A DNA stretch of 64,000 nt from Forficula auricularia (lineage: Eukaryota; Arthropoda; Insecta; Dermaptera; Forficulidae), in assembly GCA_024734495.1 (NCBI GenBank), contig JALMQS010000102.1, positions 9,393,894 to 9,457,893 of the forward strand, read 5' to 3'. A model generated the notes under the pieces. That model was given only the letters and a program-made list of their open reading frames with translations. It searched no databases and had not been told where the DNA came from. A program made the translations under genes and the position numbers. How positions within the stretch are numbered: position 1 is the stretch's first letter; each line of letters starts with the position of its first letter. Of the stretch, positions 1 through 11,300 are shown piece by piece.

Positions 1-390
1 TAAAAAAAAATCTGAGCACTTCTTTGTATTTGAAAATTTACAATATATTTATCATTTTTTTAAATTATTGAAAAGCGAACATTAAAATGAATTATGGAAA
101 GTTAATATACTAGTTCAGATGTTTTAATTAAGAATAAAAGATAGATCAGGATAGTCATTGAAAGAAAAATTACATCACTCTTTGGGATTCAAATAAATAA
201 TAAAATTAAAGGCTAGAACTATTTTGCTTAATAAGCTTAAATAAAATGACTTTAATTGCTCTTTAGGTTTGTTCATAAGAGTATTCTTAAAATAGCAATT
301 AATATGCGGTTAGCGTAATCTGAATCCTAGTATTTATCTCCACTGGGCATAAATAGCACCATTTGTGGAATCATGACCGATTCTAGACAT

Positions 391-1110
391 TTTTTACTTT
401 ACCATACAGGGTATGGTCAAGTATTGTAATCGTGCATGAAAAAATGGGTTTTTTTCCTTTTTTTTTTAATATCTCAAAAACGGCTCAAACTATTTTGATT
501 AGAAAAATTGAGCTAAACCATGGCATTTCGCTCTACAAAAAAGCTCTAATAAGTGAACATCGAAAAATTATATTTTTTGAGATAATAATTGTTTTGTCAA
601 AATATCTGTTAGTTAGTCTGTCTGGTTGTCTGTCCGTTAGTCTGTGCGTTACCAAATTTTTGTGGACGAGCTAGCTCAAAAACTAGTGTGAATATCGAAA
701 CCAAATTTCACACGTAGTTTTGGTCCATTGATATTAAGAGCTGATTAGATTTTGGTGCATATCGACCCAAAATTAAGGGGGGGGTTAAAAATTAAAAATC
801 TAGGCTGTTTGAGCAAACTCAACAAAATTGTGTATACATAATCAGTGGAGCCCCAGAAGTCTAAAAATGCAATCGAAACCAAATTTCACACGTAGTTTTG
901 GTCCATTGATATTAAGAGCTGATTAGATATTGGTGCATATCGACCCAAAATTAAGGGGGGGGGGGGTTAAAAATTAAAAATCTAGGCCGTTTGAGCAAAC
1001 TCAACAAAATTGTGTATACATAATCAGTGGAGCCCCAGAAGTCTAAAAATGCAAAAACTAACCGCCCAAATGTAGGGGGGGGTCAAAAATGAAAATCTTG
1101 GCCATTTACC
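391..1110 (+). repeat. Family A interspersed repeat, copy 1 (interrupted)
   Basis: It opens with ACTTTACCATACAGGGTATG and runs through a segment shared with 7458-8154 and (inverted) 10969-11672. It contains runs of seven to nine or more G and a direct duplication of about 178 bp (units starting near 694 and 872) that the other copies lack. It stops abruptly inside a sequence that continues in the other copies, exactly where the (GAT)n tail of the adjacent LINE begins, so the LINE inserted into it. A short open frame at 432-674 is a shadow of this repeat. Superfamily unknown. Confidence 0.75.
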
Positions 1111-1142
1111 AAATCATCATCATCATCATTGAGTATACAGTC

Positions 1143-2165
1143 CTAAGACTGGTTTGATGCAACAATCCGTCTCCACTCGACTCTGTCCTCCGCCAGCTGT
1201 TTAACCTCTCTAAATGTCTGGCATCCCATATCCCCAATTATTTGGTTGAAATATTCTAATCTGGGTCTTCCCCTTCCCCTTTTCTTTCCCACCTCCCCCT
1301 CCAAGATATCCCTAAGCAGTCCCCCATGTCTCAGTGTGTGCCCCATCATCTGACCTCTTCTCTTCTTCAGACTCTTCCACAAGGTTCTTCTTTCTCCGAT
1401 TTTTCCAAGAACTTCTTCATTTGTGATTTTATCCATCCATTTGATATTCATCATTCTTCTGTAGCACCACATTTCGAAAGCCTCCAATCTCTTTCTCTCC
1501 GCTTTTCCAATTGTCCAGGTTTCACACCCGTACATGGCTATGCTCCATACATATGTCTTCAATAGCAACTTCCTGTTTGCTAAGCTGATTGAGGAGGAGC
1601 ATAGTAGTTTTTGTTTTGAATTAAACCCCATTTTTGCTTGGGCAATTCTTGATTTAATTTCGTTTTTGCTCCTCCCATCCCATGTTATTTTACTTCCTAG
1701 GTAGCGGAATTCCTTAACTCCTTCTAGGTTTTCTTGGTTAATTTTGATGCATTCCTGTCTCGTTTGTTCTTTTTTTGTACATACTAGGACCTTGGTTTTA
1801 TTCTTGTTTATTTTCATTTTGATTTCTTCTATTAGGATTTGGTTAATTCCATTCAAGGCGTCCTCTAATTCTTTTTTATTGCTTCCTAGAAGGGCAATGT
1901 CATCGGCAAATCTTAACATAGCGATCTTTTGACCTTGGATTTCTATACCTGTATCAATTTTGTCTTTGAATTCTTTAATCGCTTCTTCTATGTATAAGTT
2001 GAAAATCATGGGTGACAGCACACATCCTTGTCTTACACCTTTTTTTATTTTGGCTTCTCTTTGTTCATCACCAATATTTATAATTGCCGTCTGGTTTTGA
2101 TATAGATTGTAGATTAGTCTTCTCTCTCTGAATTTTATTCCCGCCTGTTTTAATATTTTAAACAT
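1143..2165 (-). pseudogene. LINE reverse transcriptase C-terminal part
   Basis: A 340-codon frame begins inside the RT domain. It has the RQGCVLSPMIFNLYIEE block near residue 45 and the catalytic LRFADDIALL motif near residue 84, followed by thumb-like sequence and a basic C-terminus. It is the frame-shifted continuation of 2392-3813; the missing piece (around 2170-2390) is readable in other frames and holds the FGFRRNRGT and GFIDLEKAFD blocks. The stop is followed directly by the (GAT)n tail. The gene is inactive in this copy because of the frameshifts. Confidence 0.85.
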
Positions 2166-2391
2166 AATTTCCCAATTGACGTTATCGAATGCTTTTTCTA
2201 GGTCTATGAATCCGATGTAGACAGATTCTTCCCTGATAAAAGCCCTTTCTATTATTAGTCTAAGAGAGAGAATTGCTTCTCGGGTGCCTCTGTTTCTTCT
2301 AAAGCCGAACTGGTCTTCCCCAGATTTTCTTCAACTCTTTGTTCTATTCTTCTTTGGATTATTTTGGTTAGGATTTTGGAGGCATGTGAGG

Positions 2392-3813
2392 TTAGGCTAA
2401 TGGTCCTGAAATTTTCACATTTATCCGCGCCTGTCTTTTGGGAAGTGTGACTATTTTGTTTTTTTCGAAATCTTTTGGGATGATTCCCAATTTATAGATT
2501 TTGCTAATTAGTTCAAAAAGTTTGTCACGTGCCTTTTCTCCAGAGTTCTTTAGGATTTCAGCTTGTATATTGTCTATTCCGGGTGCTCTATTATTTTTTA
2601 GTTCCTTCAAAGCTGTCTCGAATTCTGACCTGAGTATGGGGTCTCCTAATTCGTTTTCGTCCACAGATTCTTCTTCTTCTATTGGGTTCATTGTTTTTTC
2701 TTCTCCATAGAGTTCTTCTAGGTGTTCCTTCCATCTATTTGCCTGTTCGTTTTCGTTTAGAATAATGTGGCCTCCTTTATCTCTTATGTTCTTGCTTTTT
2801 GGCTTGTCTTCTTGAAAATTTCTTTTTATTGCCCTATAGGCTACATCAACTTTTCCCAATACTAGATTTTCGTTGACTTCTTTACATTTTTCTTGAATCA
2901 TTTTTTCTTTTGCTTTTCTACATTCTCTTATAACTTTCCATCTTAATTTTTTATATGTTTCTTTCCCTTCTTCGTCTTTTCTGTTCTTAAATTTTCTTCG
3001 TTCGTCAATCAGTTGCCGTATTTCGTCTGTTACCCATGGCTTTTTAATTTCGTTTTTCTTTGATTGAAGGACTTCGTTAGCTGTTTCGGTCAGGCTTGAT
3101 TTCATGTCATTCCATTCTTGTTCGATTTCATCTTCTTTATTATTTGTGTGTGTTTTTTCTTCCAGTTTCTTATTCATTACGTTTTCGAAGAGTTTTTGGG
3201 TTTCCTTATTTTTTAATTTAGATATATCCCAGTTTTTTCGCGACCGCCCCTTTTTTATTAGTTTTTTAAATTTTAGTTGGCATTTCATCGCAATTAGATT
3301 GTGATCACTAGCTATATCAGCCCCAGGATAACTTTTGCAGTCCTTTAATTGATTTCTGAATCTTTGTCTGACTAATATGTAATCTATTTGAAATCTCCCC
3401 TTGTCTAACGGCATTTTCCACGTGTAGATCCTTCTTGGATGGTGTTGGAAGAGTGTGTTTGCTACTACTAGACTGTGCTTACTGCAAAATTCAATTAATC
3501 TTTCGCCCCTTTCATTCCTATTTCCTAGACCGTGTTCGCCCACCACTTTTCCTTCTTTGCCTTTTCCTACTCTTGCATTCCAATCCCCCATAATTATTAA
3601 ATTTTCATCCCCTTTAACGCGCTTCATCAGGTTTTCAATTTGTTCGTACATTTCTTCTATATCTTGGTCCTCATATGATGTAGTAGGCATGTATACCTGG
3701 ATTATCACAGTATCTTTCGGTTTCGAATCCACTGTGATCATAACAATCCTTTCGCTTACCTGTAGATAATTCTTTACCCTTTGCCCTATTTTTTTATTCA
3801 TAATAATGCCCAC
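2392..3813 (-). pseudogene. LINE endonuclease and RT N-terminal part
   Basis: A 473-codon frame carries endonuclease hallmarks: a MGDWNARVG motif near residue 97, a QIDYILV motif near residue 173 and a SDHN motif near residue 199. These correspond to the catalytic Asp/Asn and Asp-His residues of APE nucleases. A linker with a PWVTDEI motif follows, then the first RT block (RAPGIDNIQAEILK). The frame is lost near 2410, just after IVTLPK. Upstream codons, including an EMRYPEEGDFW motif, continue in another frame near 3830-3900. It is a broken open reading frame of the LINE at 1112-4415 and not a host gene. Confidence 0.85.
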
Positions 3814-4240
3814 TCCTGCCCTCCCATTCTGCCCCCCGTGTGAATGATTCTATGGCTGTTTTCGAACCAAAAATCTCCCTCTTCTGGATATCTCATTTCA
3901 CTAATCCCAATAATGTCCAATTTGTGTCTATCCATTTCCCGCTTTAAATTCACTAGTTTATCGTCTCCCTTAGCGTCTTAACATTCCACGCTCCGACTCG
4001 TAGAAAGTCATTATTTATTTTTCCCTTTATGATGGTCTCTCCTCGGGTAGCCCCTTCCCGGAGATCCGAACGAGGGGCTAGTTTACCTCCGGAATTCTTT
4101 ACTCGAAGAGAAATCGTCATGTTGCATATTCTCGGGATTTGTAATGTGGTGGTTTCCCGTTGCCTTCCACATGTTGAAGAGAAGAAAAATGAAAAAGGAA
4201 ATCAACTCCTAGCCCTCGAAAACCTAATAGCGTCGGAGTC

Positions 4241-4272
<32 letters not shown>

Positions 4273-4631
4273 CAAGAGTTGGCCAAGGGAGGCCGTATAG
4301 GAGAGAGAAAAAGAGAAGCCTGACACAAGTAAGTGGAAGCAATGTCAGACTTAGCTCGGATAACCCCGTGGTCGCAATCCACGTACTCATCAGAAATGAG
4401 TTCCTGAGGCTAATAAATATAGGTATATCCCAAATATGTTGTTTTTATTTTTGCAAATTCGTTTCTTTTTCTCTCTAGCTGGATGTTGATAGAAAGTAGA
4501 AGAAAGTAAGCTTTTCGCCTTTCAAAAGCAAACATTCATTTTAATTTAATGAAAATTCGCTAAATGGAAACAATGGAACTTTTTTTTATTTTCATCGAAA
4601 ATAGAATTTTTTTTTTATTTTCTTCGAAAAT

Positions 4632-4660
4632 GGAAATCAGAACACGTCAGCTTATTTTAA
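4632..4660 (+). repeat. Possible right end of family A copy 1
   Basis: The string ATCAGAACACGTCAGCTTAT matches the right ends of the other two family A copies (near 8132 and, inverted, 10970). It suggests that the copy interrupted at 1110 resumes after the LINE. The 200 bases between the LINE and this point are not recognised. Confidence 0.55.
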
Positions 4661-5235
4661 GTATAAGCGAACAATATTTTGGCCCCTCCCCCCCCTCAAT
4701 GTTAATAAATATATAGTATATTGTAATAGAGTTATGAAAAAAATTCTGCAAATAATTATTCAATAGCAATTCTCTTCAAAGGAGGTATGTGGGTGTGTTT
4801 CTTTAAATGCACATTTACTTAGGATTTTCTAATGACTGGTTTTTGCCGTTACTCAAAAATTCATGTTATATGTATGTTAAAGAGACTTTTCTGGCTTTTA
4901 ATTTGGTGAAATCCCTCATTATTGTATCCGTATCCATTTTAATCAAATTCGACCTCATTGGTGTATTGGAGAGAAACATTTTCTCGAATAAATATTTGCC
5001 CTTAAAACAAAAAAAGTATGGATTCAAGGTCCGGCCCTGTCTGGAAGAAATAGAAAAATAAATTCTTAACATAATTTTTATCTTATTATATTAATTCTGT
5101 TAATTGTATTTATATTGAGTGTTTTATCATTGTTCCATATTTTTCCTTGCTATTGGCATTTAATCGAGTGAAAATACAATTTTATTTCAATACATATATT
5201 ATTTGAATAAATAAATGTAACAGCATGTCAATTTT
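4660..5235. other. AT-rich sequence without recognised features
   Basis: Short open frames on both strands lack any family resemblance. The stretch lies just upstream of the first visible FATP exon and is probably intron. Confidence 0.5.
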
Positions 5236-5336
5236 TTCACCTGTGGATCGGGGCTATAATTGGCCTACGGTGTCCCCTGCTTATCGTAAGAGGCGACTAA
5301 AAGGGGATAAGAATGAGATTGTCTCCTCCACCTCCT
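5236..5336 (+). repeat. Probable repeat fragment (GC-rich island in intron)
   Basis: A block with CCTGCTTATCGTAAGAGGCG is more GC-rich than its surroundings and resembles sequence I associate with interspersed repeats in insect genomes. No second copy exists in this window, so the call rests on memory and composition. Confidence 0.3.
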
Positions 5337-5376
5337 AAAAAAACTCATGTTAATTACTCTTGTTAATTTTTTTCAG

Positions 5377-8300
5377 GTTTCTCAGTATATTGGTGAAATG
5401 TGCCGTTATATTTTGGCAACTCCTATAAGTCCTGACGATAAGCGACATAAACTGCGTCTTATATTTGGAAATGGCCTTCGACCACAAATTTGGAAAGAAT
5501 TTGTTGAAAGATTTAATGTCCCCAGAGTGGCTGAATTTTATGGAGCCACAGAAGGAAACGCAAATATTGGTAACAAATCTTAATATAGCTTAAAAAATTA
5601 TAATGTACTCAATCAGTTTAGATTATTTTTAATTCATTCCCTGCAAGACCACACACAAAACTTGTCCCTCATCGTTCATTTCATTATATACATAGATAAC
5701 TATGTTGCTAAGTTAGAGTAGGGTTTCTTTAACTTTTTCAAACCTTCTGTCTCCTTCCTCTAGCTTAACGAGAAACCTCAATTTTATTTTGATAATCCGG
5801 AATCGATTTAAAAAAAATAATCTCTGAGATTAGACCACCTCATAGAATAGCCATTGACCCAGATTGGTTTTTTGGCACTCGGGCCAATTCCCTAAGGGCC
5901 CCTTCTATACCGACCCCGTCTATAAATTACGTCGCACGAATTTAAAGATTTTTAGACCCCTCTCCCCCTGTTTTACATTCTGTCACATTTTCATTAACCC
6001 CGCCCCTCTATTGTGACGGCACACTCTCACTTTTAATAAGTTTTTTTTTTCTAAAAATTGCTTGCATACTATTTTTGTCTAGATTTATTTTACCAACATT
6101 TTCAGGTTGAAATAATAATAAACTGAAATCTAAAAAATATATTTGAAAATTTTTTAATTTGACTTTTGTGACATTACAATTTTTAAGATTCCCGGGCCCC
6201 CTGTCACATTTTGTCACAAATCTGAGATGTCCCTCCCCCCTTAGTGTGTGACGTAATTTATGGAAGACCCCTAAGGGTGAAAACAGTCCTTCTGATATGC
6301 ATAAAAATTTTACATAATACCTTGGATTTAGTAGACGACTATCTCTCTTGATTTTTTTAGAAATTTATTTTTCCTCCGGGTATAATTATTTCTTCCAAGG
6401 AGTTTTTGGCTATAAAAACATTTTCAAAACCCACTCTATAAAAATTCTGGCACCAGCTTTATAGACCGATTACGTATATTAACTTGGAGTTTAGCTCATT
6501 TATCGTGGAGAGACATTGAACTCTGTTGTCTATTCAATTCTTTTTTGTATTTTAAGTATTTTGAGTCAAGGGTTTTAAGTATTTCAAAGTTTATCGAAAA
6601 TAAGAACATAAAAATGAATAACTCTCTTAATTATTTAAATTGTATAAATTAAAGGGTTTTTTAGTCACATAAAATAAATAAATAAATAGAGTAATTTTAA
6701 TCAATTATTATTATTTATTTGATCGAATCACTATCTTGTTAATTAATTAATTATTGACCTGCGCTTCTTCTAATCTTGAAGGAGGGGAAGCAAAATAAAT
6801 ACTTATATATTACAAGCTAAAAAACTAAAAAAACCTAGAAATTACTATTTAAAAAATGGACGAATTTCCTGAGAGCAAAAACTTATCAATGGTCAACACC
6901 GACTATAACAACATTTACTTATATTATACTTTTTACTTAATTATAGAAATTTATAATCTGATAATTTCTTTTCAGTAAATATGGATAACACTTTTGGCGC
7001 TATCGGATTTGTCTCGCGAATTATTCCTTCTTTGTATCCGATTTCGATTATACGTGTTGATGAACACACAGGAGAGGCGATTAGAGGTCCTGATGGACTT
7101 TGTATAATTTGTAAACCTGGTGAACCTGGAGCTTTTATTGGAAAAATCACAAAGAATCCTTCACGAGCTTTCTTAGGATATGTCGACAAATCTGCTACAG
7201 AAAAGAAAATTGTCCACGATGTTTTCTGCAAAGGAGATTCTGCCTTTTTTTCAGGTGAATATTAAAAAAAATATATTTTATGTGTATCTAATCAGCTATC
7301 ATTAATTGAAATTAAAAACACTCTATGTTATTAGAAGTCTAGACTGGGTATCTTCATGTCCATTCACACTGATCTATTTTCATTAACTATTAAGAAATAA
7401 ATAACAGAACTATGGCCTTGTATATTATTTTAGACATTATACTTATAGCATTCAGTAATTTTTACTTTACCATACAGGGTATGGTCAAGAATTTAATCGT
7501 GCATGAAAAAAGTGGGTTTTTTCCTTCGTTTTTTTCAAAATATCTCAAAAATCCCTGAAACTATTTTGATTAAAAAAATTGAGCGAAACCATGGCATTTC
7601 GCTCTACAAAAAAGCCCTAATAAGTGAACATCGAAAAAATTATATTTTTCGAGATAATAATTGTTTTGTCAAAATGTCTGTTAGTTAGTCTGTGCGTTAC
7701 CAAATTTGTGGACGAGCAATCTCAAAAACTAGTGGGAATATCGAAACCAAAATTTCAGACGTAGTTTTGGTTCATTGAGATTAAGAGCTGATTAGATTTT
7801 GGTGCATATCGACCCAAAATTAAGGGGGGTGGAGGGGGGTTAAAAATAAAAAATCTAGGCCATTTGAGCAAACTCAACCAAATTTTGTATACATAATCAG
7901 TGGGACCCCAGAAGTCTAAAAATGCAAAAACTAACCTCTTAAAATGGGGGCGGGGGGGAGGAGGTGTAGGGTCAAAAAATGAAAATCTTGCCCATTTACC
8001 AAACTCAACCAAATTTTGTATACATAATCAGTGCGACCGCAGAAGTATAAAAATGCAAAAACTAACCGCCACCTACACGATTATAAATAATTTTAGGGGC
8101 CGGGTTGTATGGTAAAGTCAAGTGGGTGGTCACATCAGAACACGTCAGCTTATTTAAATTAGATCCATTAAACTTTAAATAGGATGAAAAAGTGAATTTT
8201 TTTTTCAAAATTCAGTATGCTTACTGCAACGTTTATTTGGCTATTGTTTGTGAGCGAATAGTTTGGCCTAGAAACCTGGAATTTAGCACAAAGGTGCAGC

Positions 8301-11300
8301 TTATTAAATACAAATTTATATGTTAAAAAGACTAGGTACTGTCTCTGTAAACTCCGGACTGCGAGTAAAATTTACGTGTTTTAGTAACTAACTAAGTTAG
8401 ATTTCATGAAAGTGATAATATTACACACGCTTCACAAAATATCAAATTTAATTGAATATGCAATTTCGAAAAGGGCACATGTCTGAAAAATGAAAATATT
8501 CAGGAATTAAAAAAAAATATTATTCTCTAAAGTAGTGTAAAATTTATAAAATTTATTTTTGAGTTCCATTTTGGGGGCATTAATATCAGAGCTGAGCCTT
8601 TTTCGAGCATAGTTGGTGCAGGGAAGCTTTTAAATTACATTTATATGAAAAAGTATATTTGTCAAAATATGCGAGATGTGCCCTTTTCGAAATTACATAT
8701 TCAATTAAAGAAAGATTACTGAAAGATTCTTTATATCTTTACCTGCTGGAAGAAATTAGCCTCATTACAAAACTAGGGCTTGACTTTAAAATTAAGACAT
8801 ACACACACACATTAACAAATGAACTATATTATAATAAATACATTATAATGCCTTTTAAGAAAATTGTCCATTTATTTTTTAGATCATGCCATTTAGACAA
8901 TTAATTAATTATATTCACCAAGAATAATTAGTTTTTTCTATTTTTCAGGTGATTTACTTGTATCCGATGAGTTAGGATATTTGTATTTTAAAGATCGAAC
9001 TGGAGATACTTTCCGATGGAAAGGAGAAAATGTATCCACAGCTGAAGTTGAAGCTGTACTCAGTAATGTTGCTAATTATAAAGATGCCGCAGTCTATGGC
9101 GTTGAAGTAAGTCATTTATTTTCATTAAATTATTTTTAAAAACAAATCGAAGAGGGTATATATATAGGGTGTTTTTTTTAGAGGTATAGAACTTCGAATT
9201 GAAATAAAACACAAGAAAATCGTTTTAATGTCCATCAATTTGGCTTTATTGGAAGGATAATTTTATGCCATTAATGTTTAAATATGATTTCGGGCATGTG
9301 GTCGCCGCGGCTGGCTCGAATAAATCCAATTCTACAGGTCCAATTTTCAACCACTTTTTCGAGCATATGGGGCCGTATGTTGGCAATAACGCCACGAATG
9401 TTGGCTTCCAAGTCCCCTAACGTTTCTGGTTTGTTGGCGTAGACGAGCGACTTCACATATCCCCAAAGAAAATAATCCAATGGTGTCAAATCACACGATC
9501 TTGGTGGCCAATTGACAGGTCCATTCCGCGAAATTATGCGCTCATCGAATGTTTCCTTCAATAAATCGATTGTGACGTGCGCTGTGTGGCATGTAGCGCC
9601 GTCTTGTTGGAACCACAACTCATCCACATTCATGCCATCCAATTCGGGAACAAAATAGTCGGTTATCATGGCTCTATACCGGTCTCCATTAACGGTAACT
9701 GACTCTCCAGCATTATTTCGGAAGAAGTATGGCCCAATGACTCCACCAGCCCATAGAGCACACCAAACAGTCAGTTTTTGTGGATGTAATGGCGTCTCAA
9801 GGGTCTCATGTGGATTCTCTTCACTCCAAATGCGGCAATTTTGCTTGTTGACGTAGCCATTCAACCAAAAATGAGCCTCATCACTGAACAAAATTTGCTC
9901 GAAAAAGTGGTTGAAAATTGGACCTGTAGAATTGGATTTATTCGAGCCAGCCGCGGCGGCCACATGCCCGAAATCATATTTAAACATTAATGGCATAAAA
10001 TTATCCTTCCAATAAAGCCAAAGTGATGGACATTAAAACGATTTTCTTGTGTTTTATTTCAATTCGAAGTTCTATACCTCTATAAAAAACCACCCATATA
10101 TATATATCCAACGTAGATATAACCAGAATGGTCGAAGCCAATGAATGGGTTAAAAAACAATTATATTATAAACGAACTAAATAAGCTGAAATATTTTTTT
10201 TTGTATTAAATAAATAGAATTCGTTTATAAAATAATCTTCCACATTTATGGAAACATTCTCCCTTTATCAATGGAAATTTGGAAAAAATTTTAAAAAGAA
10301 AATATAAAGCAACTAATAGTTAATAGTTTATTTTTTTATTTATTTCTCTTTTAAGGTAACTCTTTTTCCAAATTTCCATCGATAAATAAGAATTCCTCCC
10401 AAAACGTTTGGATTTTTAATAAAAGTTTTGAGATTGTTTTATATAAGAATGGTATTTATTTAAAAGAATTATGTTTATATCTTTATATAAAAATTTATGT
10501 ATTTAAAACAACCACGTATATGAATTTTTGTACTAAAGATGGAAAAGAAACATCTTCTATAAGAGAACTTGCTGATTTATTAATCATAAAGAATCATTTC
10601 ATGTCTTCAAGCTTTCCTGAAATATGAACTGCATTTCTGTTATTTCTAACCATTCCTGTGACTACGGCTAGTGCCCACCGATCATTTTCCAAATTAAAAT
10701 TGATAAAAACTTATTTAAGAAATTCTATGGGACAAGAAAGGTTACGCAACTTAGCTATTCTATCCATCGAACATTCCCTGAACCTGAACTTTGATGTTGT
10801 CATTATCACTTTTGCTGAATAGAAAACCCGAAAAAAGGAATTTTAATAATTAAAATTTTGACTAAAAATAAAATTATTATTTCAATCCAATACGCTCTTT
10901 AAATTAAAAGTTACTAGAAAATCAACGGAAATAATTATAATTGAACCTTTGTACGTACTTTACGTATTAATAAGCTGACGTGTTCTGATGTGGCCATCCA
11001 CTTGACTTTATCATATAACTGGGCCCTAAAATTATTTATAATCATGTAGGGGGGGGGGGTTAGTTTTTGCATTTTTATACTTCTGGGGCCCCACTGATTA
11101 TGTATAGAAAATTTGGTTGAGTTTGGTAAATGGCCAAGATTTTCATTTTTTGACCCCCCCCCCCCCCATTTTGGGAGGTTAGTTTTTGCATTTTTAGACT
11201 TCTGGTGGTCCACTGATTATATATACAAAATTTGGTTGAATTTGCTCAAATGGCCTAGATTTTTAATTTTTAACCCCCCCCCTCCACCCCCCTTAATTTT

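Larger units (their letters stand above)
1112..4415 (-). mobile_element. Decayed non-LTR retrotransposon (RTE-like LINE)
   Basis: The minus strand encodes an APE-type endonuclease followed by reverse transcriptase and ends in a (GAT)n tail at 1112-1130. The right part (about 4020-4415) looks like 5' untranslated sequence with an A-rich run at 4243-4272. The right edge is uncertain. The coding sequence is broken by frameshifts near 3830, 2410-2440 and 2310-2340. The (GAT)n tail and the endonuclease/RT order suggest an RTE-like clade, but the clade assignment is inferred from remembered family features only. It interrupts family A copy 1. Confidence 0.85.

Noticed and set aside
1326..3769. Plus-strand frames opposite the LINE
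   Set aside because: They are complements of the endonuclease/RT coding sequence.
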